Source: Chromohalobacter marismortui
GTDB taxonomy: Bacteria > Pseudomonadota > Gammaproteobacteria > Pseudomonadales > Halomonadaceae
NCBI RefSeq assembly: GCF_004364315.1
Contig: NZ_SOBR01000002.1
Span: 248,001 to 312,000 of the forward strand
Direction: 5' to 3'
Length of the DNA: 64,000 nt
Shown here: positions 46,196 to 55,847 of the stretch, one piece after another
Layout of the letters: each line of letters begins with the position of its first letter
How positions within the stretch are numbered: position 1 is the first letter of the stretch
Notes under the pieces: model-generated
What the model was told of the DNA's origin: nothing
Database searches by the model: none
The model's input: only the letters and a program-made list of their open reading frames with translations
Position numbers and translations under genes: made by a program

Positions 46196-46858
46196 TTAGG
46201 ACTCGACCTTGGGCGGCTCGACCTCGAGCTTCTGCGCGGCGATAACGGCCTGAGTGCGCGAATGCACCCCCAGCTTGCGTAGAATCGCCGTGACGTGCGC
46301 CTTGATGGTCGCCTCCGACACGTTGAGTTCATAAGCGATCTGCTTGTTGAGCAGACCTTCGTTCAACATGTTGAGCACTCGAAACTGTTGAGGTGTCAAC
46401 GACGCGATGGCTTCGGCGAAGCGCGCTTCATCTTCGTTAGACTCCCCGAGCACATCGGCCATCTCCTCGGGCAACCAGACCTCTCCTTGGAGCACCTCGC
46501 GGATCGCTTCGGCGATCACATCCAGTGATGAGGACTTGGGGATGAACCCCGACGCGCCGTAGTCGATGGCACGACGAACCACCGGCGGTTCCTCGCTACC
46601 CGAGATGACGACCACGGGCACTTCGGGTGACTGACCACGCAGTTGGATCAGCCCCGAAAAGCCATGCGCGCCCGGCATGTGCAAGTCGAGCAAAATGAGA
46701 TCAGCGTCGGGATGGCGCATCACCATGTCGGTGGTCGCTTCCATGGTATCGGCTTCGACGATCTCCGCCTGTGGCGCTACTTGGCGCAACGCCTGGTTGA
46801 GCGCGGCACGAAACAGCGGGTGGTCATCGGCGACGATGAATTTCTGGGCAAAAGCCAT
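46196..46858 (-). CDS. LuxR/NarL-family response regulator (CrbR/ErdR type)
   Basis: 220 residues. Receiver domain with DDH (11-13), phosphorylated Asp58 in LILLDLHMPG and the conserved lysine in GFIPKSS. C-terminal LuxR helix-turn-helix with LTPQFRVLNMLNEGLLNKQIAYELNVSEATIKAHV in two parts (about 153-187). It is the probable partner of the SSF hybrid kinase encoded at 40279-44229 and of acs immediately upstream on the same strand. The start at 46858 follows GGAGGAGAC; a 19-codon longer form is unlikely. Confidence 0.88.
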   Translation of the reverse strand: MAFAQKFIVADDHPLFRAALNQALRQVAPQAEIVEADTMEATTDMVMRHPDADLILLDLHMPGAHGFSGLIQLRGQSPEVPVVVISGSEEPPVVRRAIDYGASGFIPKSSSLDVIAEAIREVLQGEVWLPEEMADVLGESNEDEARFAEAIASLTPQQFRVLNMLNEGLLNKQIAYELNVSEATIKAHVTAILRKLGVHSRTQAVIAAQKLEVEPPKVES

Positions 46859-47011
46859 TGTGTCTCCTCCGGATCCCCCTGGAGCGAACGGTCGTGCCGC
46901 GATTGTCATCGGCAAGCATCAGGTTCACTTCTTGTTTTCAGCATGTTACCCCATGCTGTAGACAATACCCAAGCCTTGCGTCGACGCACCCCGAACGTTC
47001 CTGGTGGCACG

Positions 47012-47033
47012 AAAAAGCCGGCCATCGGCCGGC
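47012..47033 (-). terminator. rho-independent terminator of acs
   Basis: A 7-bp perfect GC stem (GCCGGCC 47017-47023 with GGCCGGC 47027-47033, three-base loop), followed on the minus strand by TTTTTC (47016-47011). It lies about 85 bases past the acs stop and 150 bases before the response regulator gene. Confidence 0.85.
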
Positions 47034-47116
47034 GAAAGTCGGGCAGGCACCCGAGGCGAGCTGGCATGCCGCCCCGTGTCGAACGAACCGACACTGGATA
47101 CCCGCCTCAACACGTG

Positions 47117-49066
47117 TCAACGATTGACGCGATGCTCGATCAACTCGTCTACCACGCTCGGATCAGCCAGCGTACTGGTGTCGCCCAGGCCCTCGCACTC
47201 ATTGGCAGCGATCTTGCGCAGGATACGCCGCATGATCTTGCCGGAACGCGTCTTCGGTAACCCTGGCGCCCACTGAATGACATCCGGCGTCGCAATCGGT
47301 CCGATATCCTTACGCACCCATTGCGTCAGTTCCTTGCGCAGCTCTTCGCTGGGTTCGGCATCATCGCTCAGGGTGACATAAATATAGATGCCCTGTCCCT
47401 TGATATCGTGCGGATATCCCACCACGGCAGCTTCGGCCACGCTACTGTGGGCCACCAAGGACGATTCGATCTCGGCGGTCCCCATGCGGTGCCCGGAGAC
47501 ATTGAGCACATCATCGATGCGGCCGGTGATCCAGTAGTAGCCATCCTCGTCGCGACGGCAGCCATCGCCCGTGAAGTAGACGCCTTCATAGGGAGAGAAG
47601 TACGTCTGCACGAATCGTTCGTGATCGTTCCAGATGGTGCGCGCCTGACCGGGCCAGGAATCGAGGAGCACCAGGTTACCCGAGGTGGCCCCTTCGAGCA
47701 CGTTGCCATCGTTGTCGAGCAACGCCGGCCGGACGCCGAAGAAAGGCCGCGTGGCGGATCCCGGTTTGAGATCGGTGGCCCCCGGCAACGGCGTAATCAT
47801 GATGCCACCGGTCTCGGTTTGCCACCAGGTATCGACGATCGGGCAGCGCGAATTGCCGATCACGCGGTAGAACCAGCTCCACGCTTCGGGGTTGATCGGC
47901 TCGCCCACTGAGCCCAGCACGCGCAGACTCTCGCGTCGACTGGAATCCATGATGTTCTCGCCATGCGCCATCAGGGCGCGGATAGCGGTCGGCGATGTAT
48001 ACAGAATCGACACCTGATGCTTGTCGATGATTTCGCCAAGACGCCCGTGCGAAGGATAGCTCGGCACGCCCTCGAACATCAGGGTGGTCGCGCCGTTGGC
48101 CAACGGACCGTAGACGATGTAGCTATGTCCAGTGACCCAGCCGACGTCGGCGCTGCACCAGTACACCTCGCCTTCGTGGTAATCGAACACATAGCGATGG
48201 GTCAGCGCCGCATAGAGAAGATAGCCGCCGGTGGTGTGCTTCAGGCCCTTGGGGCGCCCAGTGGAGCCAGACGTATAGAGGATGAACAAGGCATCCTCGG
48301 CATTCATCGGCTCGGCCGGGCAGTCGCTCGACTGCCCCTCGACCCACTCGTGGTACCAGACGTCGCGACCGTCGTGCCATTCGATGTCACCCCCGGTGCG
48401 CCGGACCACCAGCACCTTGTCGACGATCTCGGTACCGTCGCGGGTCAGCGCGGCATCGACGTTGTCCTTGAGGGGCACATGCTTGCCGCCACGTACCGAC
48501 TCGTCGGCGGTGATCACTACGCGCGACTGAGCATCGACCACGCGCTGTGCCAATGCATCCGGCGAGAAGCCACCGAAAACCACCGAATGGATCGCACCGA
48601 TACGCGCGCACGCCAGCATGGCCACCGATGCCTCGGGAATCATCGGCATGTAGAGCGTGACGGTATCCCCCTTGGTGACGCCCATCTCCTTGAGCGCATT
48701 GCTCAAGCGGCATACCTCGGCATGCAGTTCACGGTAGGTGAGGGTCTTGTCCTGTCCCGGATCGTCACCTTCCCAAATGATGGCCGGCTGATCGCCACGC
48801 GTCTCAAGATGACGATCAAGGCAATTGTAGGCAGCGTTGAGCTCACCATCCTCGAACCAACGGATATCCACGTTGGAAGCGGCAAACGAGGTGTTCTTGA
48901 CCTTGGTCGGCGCCTTGAACCAATCCAGAGACTCGGCCTGTTCCGCCCAGAAGCCTTCGGGATCGTCGACGGAACGCTGATAGAGGCTCAGGTACGTCTC
49001 GTTATCCGCCCAGGCATTGGCGGCGAAATCCTCCGCCACCGGGTAGACTTTCTGCTGTTCGGTCAT
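47117..49066 (-). CDS. acs: acetyl-CoA synthetase
   Basis: AMP-forming acetate:CoA ligase, the high-affinity route of acetate assimilation. 649 residues, like E. coli Acs. Motifs: [14 protein letters not shown] (ATP/AMP binding, near 265), WWQTETGG (near 415), [21 protein letters not shown] in two overlapping motifs (near 515-535) and the acetylatable lysine in [11 protein letters not shown] (near 610). The start at 49066 follows GAGGCAGCC; a 42-codon extension has no homology. In CrbS/R bacteria acs is the main target of the system. Confidence 0.97.
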   Translation of the reverse strand: MTEQQKVYPVAEDFAANAWADNETYLSLYQRSVDDPEGFWAEQAESLDWFKAPTKVKNTSFAASNVDIRWFEDGELNAAYNCLDRHLETRGDQPAIIWEGDDPGQDKTLTYRELHAEVCRLSNALKEMGVTKGDTVTLYMPMIPEASVAMLACARIGAIHSVVFGGFSPDALAQRVVDAQSRVVITADESVRGGKHVPLKDNVDAALTRDGTEIVDKVLVVRRTGGDIEWHDGRDVWYHEWVEGQSSDCPAEPMNAEDALFILYTSGSTGRPKGLKHTTGGYLLYAALTHRYVFDYHEGEVYWCSADVGWVTGHSYIVYGPLANGATTLMFEGVPSYPSHGRLGEIIDKHQVSILYTSPTAIRALMAHGENIMDSSRRESLRVLGSVGEPINPEAWSWFYRVIGNSRCPIVDTWWQTETGGIMITPLPGATDLKPGSATRPFFGVRPALLDNDGNVLEGATSGNLVLLDSWPGQARTIWNDHERFVQTYFSPYEGVYFTGDGCRRDEDGYYWITGRIDDVLNVSGHRMGTAEIESSLVAHSSVAEAAVVGYPHDIKGQGIYIYVTLSDDAEPSEELRKELTQWVRKDIGPIATPDVIQWAPGLPKTRSGKIMRRILRKIAANECEGLGDTSTLADPSVVDELIEHRVNR

Positions 49067-49206
49067 GGCTGCCTCGCAAGAATCGAGAAATGGATGATCG
49101 GCCACCTGATGGGCAACGTGACCGTCCAATAGTGTCTGCCCAGCATATACCCGTAGCCCCCCTGGCTCCCTATTAGACCTTGGTATTATCAATTTCTCTT
49201 TTTAAT

Positions 49207-49761
49207 TCATTGAGTTACATCAAATTTCGCCACGTAGCGCAAGCACTGTCGACAATATCGGCAGTGATAGGCAGTGCCGCGTTGCGCCCGCGCATGGCGC
49301 CGCGCGGAAAATCGATGCTCGGTATCGCAGCCACACCGATAGCGATATGGCGCGGGACTGGCACGCGTCACATCGAAACGGTGCGTTGTTCGTGGCGGCA
49401 ACCCGTAGAGCTTTTGCATGACGGTGCGCCATTCGTGGCCATGCGGACGCGCCGGTGGCCCCTCGAGATGAAAGACCACCCAATGCGCCATCTCGTGCGG
49501 CACGACGTCGTCCATGAACGCTTGGCGATTCTCGCGCAGCAGGACCGGATTGAAGCGCAGGCCGCCACGGGCGAAGTGCGCCTGACCGGCGCCCTTGCCG
49601 CGCATGTCCAGCCATACCTTGGGACGCGGCAGTGAGGGATGAACCTCGAGGGCGACACGCCAGGCCGCCTCGACGTGCGCGCGCAGCGCCTCGTGGAGGG
49701 CAGGCTCGTCGAGCGACGCCAGCCAATCGTTATCGGGAGAGGGCAAGGTGACGGACATCAT
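49207..49761 (-). CDS. SprT-like zinc metalloprotease
   Basis: 184 residues. Zinc-protease motif HEMAH (89-93), with a further conserved HGHEW (107-111). C-terminal zinc-ribbon pattern with pairs of cysteines in RCGC and YHCRYCRQC. Bacterial SprT function is poorly known; the fold is related to the eukaryotic DNA-protein crosslink protease Spartan. The start could be the first or second of two adjacent ATGs. Divergent from the UPF0149 gene. Confidence 0.9.
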   Translation of the reverse strand: MMSVTLPSPDNDWLASLDEPALHEALRAHVEAAWRVALEVHPSLPRPKVWLDMRGKGAGQAHFARGGLRFNPVLLRENRQAFMDDVVPHEMAHWVVFHLEGPPARPHGHEWRTVMQKLYGLPPRTTHRFDVTRASPAPYRYRCGCDTEHRFSARRHARAQRGTAYHCRYCRQCLRYVAKFDVTQ

Positions 49762-49832
49762 GGGATGCTAGAATGCCGCGCAACGCGTCAGGCGTCCACC
49801 ACTCAACGACCGCTCCCTGCAAGAGGCCCATC

Positions 49833-50483
49833 ATGTCCGAGACGTCGCCCCCCATGCCCCTGCTCGATGACGAAGCGCTCGACACCCTCGACGATTTCCT
49901 CGCATCCGACAAGGTCGACCCCGAAGCGCTCGACTTGATCGGTACCCACGGCTTTCTCGTCGCACTGGCGATCGCACCGATCGAAACGCCGGCCACGACC
50001 TGGATCGCCGAGCTGTTCCATGGCGACCCCCAGTTCGCAGACGCCGCGCAGCGCGAACAGATCCTCGGGTTCTGCGAGACCCTCAAGCAAAATGCCATCG
50101 AGGCGCTTGAGCACGGTCACCTGCCCGAATTGCCGTTCGACCTCGAGCTGGGTGACATTGCCCCGGAAGAAACGCCCATTGGCGATTGGTGCGCGGGGTT
50201 CATGGAAGGCGTATTCCTCAACGAAGTGGCCTGGTTCGAACACGACGAAGCCCGGGTCGCCGAACTGCTGCTGCCTTTCATGGCATTATCGGGACTATTC
50301 GACGACGAGCCCGACATGCACGAGCTGATCGCCGACAGCACCCGCGCCGAGGCACTCGTCAAGCAGCTCCCCGAGCTGATCCTCGATCTTTATCTGCATT
50401 ACCGCGTCCCCGAGGAAAAACCCAAGCCCACGCCGCGCAAGAAGAAACCTGCCGGACGTCCAGGCGGCAAGGGGCGGCGCTAG
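49833..50483 (+). CDS. UPF0149 (YecA/YgfB-like) family protein
   Basis: 216 residues, acidic and helical, function unknown. Family features: LDDFLASD start region, THGFLVALAIAP (about 41-52), WCAGFMEGV (about 117-125) and FMALSGLFDDE. The C-terminal 30 residues are Lys/Pro/Arg-rich, without the SEC-type zinc motif that some YecA proteins carry. The start at 49833 is preceded by AGAGG. It converges on the phospholipase gene. Confidence 0.85.
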   Translation: MSETSPPMPLLDDEALDTLDDFLASDKVDPEALDLIGTHGFLVALAIAPIETPATTWIAELFHGDPQFADAAQREQILGFCETLKQNAIEALEHGHLPELPFDLELGDIAPEETPIGDWCAGFMEGVFLNEVAWFEHDEARVAELLLPFMALSGLFDDEPDMHELIADSTRAEALVKQLPELILDLYLHYRVPEEKPKPTPRKKKPAGRPGGKGRR

Positions 50484-50491
50484 ACGTGTGC

Positions 50492-51604
50492 TCACCGCAA
50501 CCGCGTCATCCACCCGTTGAGAGTCCCGAACACCCATTCACGGCAGCGTTGTGTCCACGGACGCCGCTGCCATTGCGCCCAATGGATTTCGTCACTGGTG
50601 GCAAAGTTGCGCTCGAATAACGCCGCCACGTCGTTGGCAAAACGGGTGTCCTCGACTTCCTGGTTGGCCTCCAGGTTCCATTGCAGGCTCCAGTGGTCGA
50701 AATTGCACGAGCCGATCGACGTCCAGTCGTCGACCAGCACGAACTTGGCGTGGATAAAGCTCGGCTGGAACTCGTAGATGCGTACCCCGGCCCGCAGGAG
50801 CCGTGCGTAAAAACGCTGGCCGGCATAACGAATTCCCGGGTGATCGTGACGCGACCCCGGCAGCAACAACCGTACGTCGAGCCCCTGCCGCGCCGCACGG
50901 ATAAGACGTCGCCGCAGGCTGAAGGTCGGCACGAAGTACGGCGTACATAGCCACATGCGACGCTCGGCAGTGGCAATACGCTGATGAAGCGAATACCGGA
51001 TCGCCTGATAACGGTGTCCACGTCCACTGATCATGCGCCCGCGCATGCCGCCAGCGAGTGGCGCGATGGGCGCCAGCCGCGGCCACCGACGCGGCGGCGT
51101 TTGACGACGCGTCACAGGCGATTCCCACAGCGCCGCGAACAGGCCGACCCAGTCCGCGACAACCGGGCCTTCGATGCGCACGGCCACTTCATACCAGGCA
51201 TCGACGAAGGCATCGACCGCACCGAAACCGCCGGTAAACGCCAGTCGTTCGTCGACGATCAATAACTTGCGGTGGTCGCGCGACAGGTTCTTGCCCAATC
51301 GATGCCACGCCAGCGGATTGAAGAAACGCAGCGCTACGCCGCCCTCGCGCAAGCGCTCGCGATCCGCATGCGAGAGCTTCATCGAGCCATAGCCATCCAG
51401 CAGCAGTCGCACCGAGACGCCTCGCTCGGCCGCCGCGCACAAGGCATCGATCAAGCGTGTGGCAAGCGTCCCCGACTCCATCAAATACAACTCGAGATAC
51501 AGCGTGGTGCGTGCCTCATCGATGGCTGCAAACAAGGCAGGAAGAAAGCGTTTGCCCTCCGGCAACAAGATAAAACGGTTGCCTATGTGCCAACGTCCGC
51601 GCAT
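50492..51604 (-). CDS. phospholipase D family protein, probable cardiolipin synthase (ClsB-like)
   Basis: 370 residues with two HKD catalytic motifs: HRKLLIVDE with FTGG (about 135-150) and HAKFVLVDDWTSIGSCNFD (about 300-318). No N-terminal membrane helices, which fits ClsB rather than ClsA. It probably joins phosphatidylglycerol with another phospholipid to make cardiolipin, a lipid that halophiles raise with salt. The start at 51604 follows GAGGAGA; the longer frame to 51952 crosses the plsB promoter and is rejected. It is divergent from plsB, another phospholipid gene. Confidence 0.87.
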   Translation of the reverse strand: MRGRWHIGNRFILLPEGKRFLPALFAAIDEARTTLYLELYLMESGTLATRLIDALCAAAERGVSVRLLLDGYGSMKLSHADRERLREGGVALRFFNPLAWHRLGKNLSRDHRKLLIVDERLAFTGGFGAVDAFVDAWYEVAVRIEGPVVADWVGLFAALWESPVTRRQTPPRRWPRLAPIAPLAGGMRGRMISGRGHRYQAIRYSLHQRIATAERRMWLCTPYFVPTFSLRRRLIRAARQGLDVRLLLPGSRHDHPGIRYAGQRFYARLLRAGVRIYEFQPSFIHAKFVLVDDWTSIGSCNFDHWSLQWNLEANQEVEDTRFANDVAALFERNFATSDEIHWAQWQRRPWTQRCREWVFGTLNGWMTRLR

Positions 51605-51688
51605 GGTATCTCCTCGATTCACCGCCTGCCGGCTGCCTGACAAGACGTCATTGACGCATGTTTGTAGTGACGCTGAAAAGCGCCGACC

Positions 51689-51718
51689 TTGGGCCTCGTC
51701 GCTCCGGCTGGCTATACT
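51689..51718 (+). promoter_or_regulatory. candidate plsB promoter
   Basis: TTGGGC (51689-51694), 18 bases, TATACT (51713-51718). The -10 fits well, the -35 moderately. The start would give a short leader of about 23 bases before the plsB ATG. Confidence 0.5.
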
Positions 51719-51747
51719 GCGACACCGCGTCTCTTCAAGGCTAATGG

Positions 51748-54183
51748 ATGGCTGTTTCACGCTCTCTCCTCGCTCCCTTGCGCGCCCTGTGCCGCGCACT
51801 GCTCGATCGCTGGCTCGACTACCGTCATGTCGACGCGCCACGCCCCGCACTCGATGCCACGTGTCCGACACTCTACGTGCTGCCCCACCCCGCTTTCTCG
51901 GACAGGTTGGCACTCGAGTCGATGACACGCCGCGAGGGCCTCCCCGGCGCACAAGGCAACGTCGCGCTCGGCGAGACGCGTCTTCCCGCCTGCATCGCCC
52001 TGCCCCGCCTCAGTCGTGGGCTGACGAAGGTGCGCGGGCGACGCTCGCCGCACCTTGACACCTTGCTGGCAAGCTTGGCGGATAACCCAGAGCAGAATGT
52101 CCAATTAGTGCCCGTCAGCGTGTTCTGGGGACGCGCGCCCGGCAAGGATTTCGGTTTCTGGAAACTGCTCGCGGCGGATAGCTGGCAATGGAGCGGACGC
52201 CTGCGCCGACTCTTGTCGATGATCGTCAACGGCAAGCACGTTCAGATGCACATCGGCGCCCCGTTGCAACTGCGCTCCCTGGTCGAGAGGCGCCCACTGC
52301 CGATCGCCCAGCGTCAGACGGCACGCGTGCTGCGCGTGCACTTTCGTCGCGTGCGCGTCCGCGTGTTGGGCCCCGACCTCTCTCACCGCAATACGCTTAT
52401 TCGCGGCGTGGTCGAGAGTCCGCAAGTGCGACAAGCGATCGCCGATGCAGCCACCGCCCGCAACACCAGCCTCGAACGCGAAACACGCCGTGCGCTACGC
52501 TACGGACGCGAGATCGCCTCCAACACGTCATTCCCGGTGCTGCGCTTCCTCTACCAGTTGCTGCGTCGGCTCTGGAATCGTCTCTACGGCGGCGTCACCG
52601 TCAATGGGCTCGACGATGTCAAGGCGCTGGCGGGCGATCACGAGCTGATCTACGTCCCCTGCCACCGCAGCCATATCGACTACCTGCTGCTCTCATACGC
52701 CCTGTCTCGCGAGGGGCTGATGCCGCCGCATATCGCGGCGGGTCGCAACCTCGACATGCCGGTGATCGGTGCGCTGTTACGTCGTGGCGGGGCGTTCTTC
52801 CTGCGTCGCAGCTTCCGTGACAACCGTCTCTATGCGGCCGTGTTCAACGAATACGTGCATCGCCTGATCTCACGCGGTCATCCGCTGGAATACTTCATCG
52901 AGGGGGGACGCTCGCGTACCGGGCGAATGCTGGCGCCACGCCCGGGCATGCTCGCCATGACCCTACGCTCCTTCGCCCGCGATCCCCGTCGCGAGGTGGC
53001 CTTCATCCCCATCTATATCGGCTACGAGAAGGTGCTGGAAAGCGGCAGCTATCTCAAGGAACTGCGCGGCGGCCAGAAGAAGAAAGAATCCCCCGTCGAC
53101 CTGTTGCGCATCGTGCATCGCCTGCGGCAACCGCATGGGCATGTCACGGTCAATATCGGGGCGCCCCTCATGCTCAGCGGCTTTCTCGACCACCAGGTGC
53201 CCGATTGGCGGGACAACCGTCGTCAAATGCGTCCCGCCTGGCTTAACCAGGCCGTCCCCGCGCTGGGCGCTACCCTGGCCCAGCGCATCAATGCCGCCGC
53301 GGCCATCACGCCGGTGTCGCTGGTTGCCCTGGGGCTGCTGGCCAATTCGCACCATGCCATCGAGACCGACCTGCTCGAGCGCCACATGCGCTTGTTGGTG
53401 GATCTGAGACGGCATCTCCCGGGCAATGAGCGCATCACACTACCCGATGGCGAGCCTCGAGCGTGGATCGCCCATACCGCTCAGTTGGGATTCATCGAAC
53501 GTCGTCCACAGGCACTCGGTGAACTCGTCCTCGCCACACCTGAACAGGCCACTTTGTTGACGTGGTACCGCAACAACGTCTTGCACCTGTTCATCGACAT
53601 GGCACTGGTCGCCTTCGCGTATCGGCATAATGCCCGCTTCAATACAGAGGAGTTGCTCACGCTGCTGGGTCCCATCTGGCCGGTACTCGCGCATGAGTTC
53701 CACCTGTCCGCCGAGAGCTTCGCGCCGCGCCTGGAACGCGCCCTCGCCGCGCTCGCCGCGCAAGGACTGCTGATCGAGACCGCACACGCTTGGGAGCGCC
53801 CGGCAGGGCACCTCGCCAGCAGCGAACACCTGCGCCTGCTGGGGCGGCTGGTACAACCGACCCTGGAACGCGGTTACCTGCTGTTGGCCGTGCTGCTGCG
53901 CGCGGGAAGCGGCACATTGACCCGTGAAGCGCTGGAGGAACAAAGCCGTCAGTTGGCCGAACGTCTGACGCTGCTCTCCGGGCTCAACGCGCCGGAATTC
54001 TTCGACAAACGCCTCTTTAGCGGCTTGCTCGACACCCTCGAAGCGCAGGGTTGGTTATGGCAGGAAGATAATACGTTATGCTACGACGCCTCACTCGAAC
54101 ACGCTCAGCGTCGTGGCCAGGCGCTCTTCGATCCCAGTCTGCGCCATCGCCTGACCCAACTCGTGTACCGTCAGACGCCTTGA
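51748..54183 (+). CDS. plsB: glycerol-3-phosphate 1-O-acyltransferase PlsB
   Basis: Inner-membrane enzyme that puts the first acyl chain on glycerol-3-phosphate, the entry step of phospholipid synthesis. 811 residues, as in E. coli. The acyltransferase core has HRSHIDYLLLSY (HX4D, near 308-319), GGAFFLRRSF, FIEGGRSRTGR and FIPIYIGYEKV. The large C-terminal region (about 530-811) is present and complete. Confidence 0.96.
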   Translation: MAVSRSLLAPLRALCRALLDRWLDYRHVDAPRPALDATCPTLYVLPHPAFSDRLALESMTRREGLPGAQGNVALGETRLPACIALPRLSRGLTKVRGRRSPHLDTLLASLADNPEQNVQLVPVSVFWGRAPGKDFGFWKLLAADSWQWSGRLRRLLSMIVNGKHVQMHIGAPLQLRSLVERRPLPIAQRQTARVLRVHFRRVRVRVLGPDLSHRNTLIRGVVESPQVRQAIADAATARNTSLERETRRALRYGREIASNTSFPVLRFLYQLLRRLWNRLYGGVTVNGLDDVKALAGDHELIYVPCHRSHIDYLLLSYALSREGLMPPHIAAGRNLDMPVIGALLRRGGAFFLRRSFRDNRLYAAVFNEYVHRLISRGHPLEYFIEGGRSRTGRMLAPRPGMLAMTLRSFARDPRREVAFIPIYIGYEKVLESGSYLKELRGGQKKKESPVDLLRIVHRLRQPHGHVTVNIGAPLMLSGFLDHQVPDWRDNRRQMRPAWLNQAVPALGATLAQRINAAAAITPVSLVALGLLANSHHAIETDLLERHMRLLVDLRRHLPGNERITLPDGEPRAWIAHTAQLGFIERRPQALGELVLATPEQATLLTWYRNNVLHLFIDMALVAFAYRHNARFNTEELLTLLGPIWPVLAHEFHLSAESFAPRLERALAALAAQGLLIETAHAWERPAGHLASSEHLRLLGRLVQPTLERGYLLLAVLLRAGSGTLTREALEEQSRQLAERLTLLSGLNAPEFFDKRLFSGLLDTLEAQGWLWQEDNTLCYDASLEHAQRRGQALFDPSLRHRLTQLVYRQTP

Positions 54184-54197
54184 GGCACTGGGCCGCG

Positions 54198-54968
54198 TCA
54201 TGCAGGCTTCAGGCTGCGATGCACATAGAGGTCATAGCGGCTGGTCTTGCCTTCGAGGGTGTGATCCGGCACGCGACCGTCGAGCGGCGGCGCACGACGT
54301 GGACGCTTGACTACCACCCGATGCGTGGCGACCTCCAGTGCGGCTTCCAGCAGACACGACGCGTCATCATCGTGACCGGCCAGTTCACGAAAGACGCGCA
54401 TCTCCTTCTTGACCAGCGCACTCTTGTCGCGATGCGGAAACATGGGATCGAGGTGTACCACCTGCGGTGCCACGCCGTGCCGCGCCACCAGTGTCGCCAG
54501 TTCTCGCGTCGCGTCACCATGCGCCACCCGCATGCGTGCCACGATCTCGGCGGTCCCGGCATTCGCGCTCGCGCGGTCGAGGCCATCCTCGAGCAAGGCG
54601 TAGATCGCCGCCACACGCTCGATCAACAACACCTCGGCCCCCAGGGTCGCCAGCACGAAGGCGTCTCGGCCCAGTCCCGCCGTGGCATCGACGATGCTCG
54701 GCGTCACGCCATGCGCCAAGCCGCATGCCTTGGCGATCAATTGCCCACGCCCACCACCGAAACGTCGGCGGTGCGCCACCTTGCCGGCCATGAAATCGAT
54801 CCGAATCGGCGCGCCATAGCGGCGCGTGTCGCCGGATAGCGCGAGCCCCTCGTCGCACATGGACAGACACAAAGTGGCATCGGCCTCGCCTTCGGCCTGC
54901 CAGGGGAGGCCCAGCCTTGCGGCCAACGCACGCACCGGCTCGCCGATCGCCACGACGCGCTCGCTCAT
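54198..54968 (-). CDS. rsmJ: 16S rRNA (guanine-1516-N2) methyltransferase RsmJ
   Basis: 256-residue SAM-dependent methyltransferase. SAM motif VDATAGLGRDAFVLATLG (near 115-132). The catalytic motif VHLDPMFPHRDKSALVKKEM (near 183-202) is diagnostic for RsmJ. The start at 54968 follows GGGTGG and overlaps the uppP stop (ATGA), showing translational coupling to that cell-wall gene. An upstream extension into uppP is rejected. Confidence 0.94.
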   Translation of the reverse strand: MSERVVAIGEPVRALAARLGLPWQAEGEADATLCLSMCDEGLALSGDTRRYGAPIRIDFMAGKVAHRRRFGGGRGQLIAKACGLAHGVTPSIVDATAGLGRDAFVLATLGAEVLLIERVAAIYALLEDGLDRASANAGTAEIVARMRVAHGDATRELATLVARHGVAPQVVHLDPMFPHRDKSALVKKEMRVFRELAGHDDDASCLLEAALEVATHRVVVKRPRRAPPLDGRVPDHTLEGKTSRYDLYVHRSLKPA

Positions 54969-55762
54969 GCCACCCAAACCAAGAGCACGATCCCTAGAAT
55001 CAGGCGATAGATGACGAACGGCAGCATGCCGATACGATCCAGCGCGGCCAGAAACAACTTGATGCATAGCCACGCGGCGGCGAACGACATCAGTGTCCCG
55101 GCGATGATGGTGCCCCAGGCCACGCCTTCGCCCGCCTCGATGAGCTCGAGGCCCTTGAGCGAGCCGGCGGCGAGAATCAAGGGAATCGACAGCAGGAATG
55201 AGAAACGCGCGGCGGCCTGACGGGTGAAGCCCAGCAGCAAGGCCGCCGTGATCGTGATGCCCGAACGCGACGTCCCGGGGATCAATGCCAAGGCCTGGGC
55301 GAGTCCGATGATCAGCGCACTGCGTAGCGACATCGCCGTCAACGCGTGTCGGCGGCTACCGCGCACATCCGCCCACCACAGGAGCAGCCCGAAGACCAAG
55401 GTGGTGATGGCGATGACCAGCGAGGCGCGAAGATATGACTCGATGACGTTTTCCAACAGGAAACCCATCACCACGGCCGGCAGGGTGCCCACGATCACCG
55501 CCCAGCCCAGGCGGCTTTCCGGCGTTGCCGGCCCCCCCCGGCATTGGGCTACCCAATCGCGCAGGATGTGCGCCACCTCACGATGAAAGGTCAAGACGAC
55601 CGCGGCGAGTGATCCGACATGCACGGCGACATCGAAGGCCAGTCCCTGATCGGGCCACCCCAGCAACTGTGAGGGAAGAATCAGGTGAGCAGATGACGAA
55701 ATGGGCAGGAATTCGGTCAGGCCCTGAATGATGGCCAGCGCAACGACGTGTAACCAATCCAT
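54965..55762 (-). CDS. uppP: undecaprenyl-diphosphatase UppP (BacA)
   Basis: Recycles the lipid carrier of peptidoglycan synthesis by removing a phosphate from undecaprenyl diphosphate; also gives bacitracin resistance. 265 residues, seven or eight helices. Active-site motifs EFLPISSSAHL (17-27) and PGTSRSGITI (near 165-174) are complete. AAGGA precedes the start at 55762. It forms an operon with rsmJ. Confidence 0.96.
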   Translation of the reverse strand: MDWLHVVALAIIQGLTEFLPISSSAHLILPSQLLGWPDQGLAFDVAVHVGSLAAVVLTFHREVAHILRDWVAQCRGGPATPESRLGWAVIVGTLPAVVMGFLLENVIESYLRASLVIAITTLVFGLLLWWADVRGSRRHALTAMSLRSALIIGLAQALALIPGTSRSGITITAALLLGFTRQAAARFSFLLSIPLILAAGSLKGLELIEAGEGVAWGTIIAGTLMSFAAAWLCIKLFLAALDRIGMLPFVIYRLILGIVLLVWVA

Positions 55763-55847
55763 GAGATTGTCCTTGAAACGACGAACAGCATGACGCTGCG
55801 TACGAGCGTGCAAGCACGCTTTTATTCACTGGCGCTTTAAAAAACGC

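Noticed and set aside
50492-51952. Longer form of the phospholipase D gene starting at 51952
   Set aside because: The extra 116 residues overlap the divergent plsB gene, have no similarity to PLD proteins, and an excellent GAGGAGA site marks the start at 51604.
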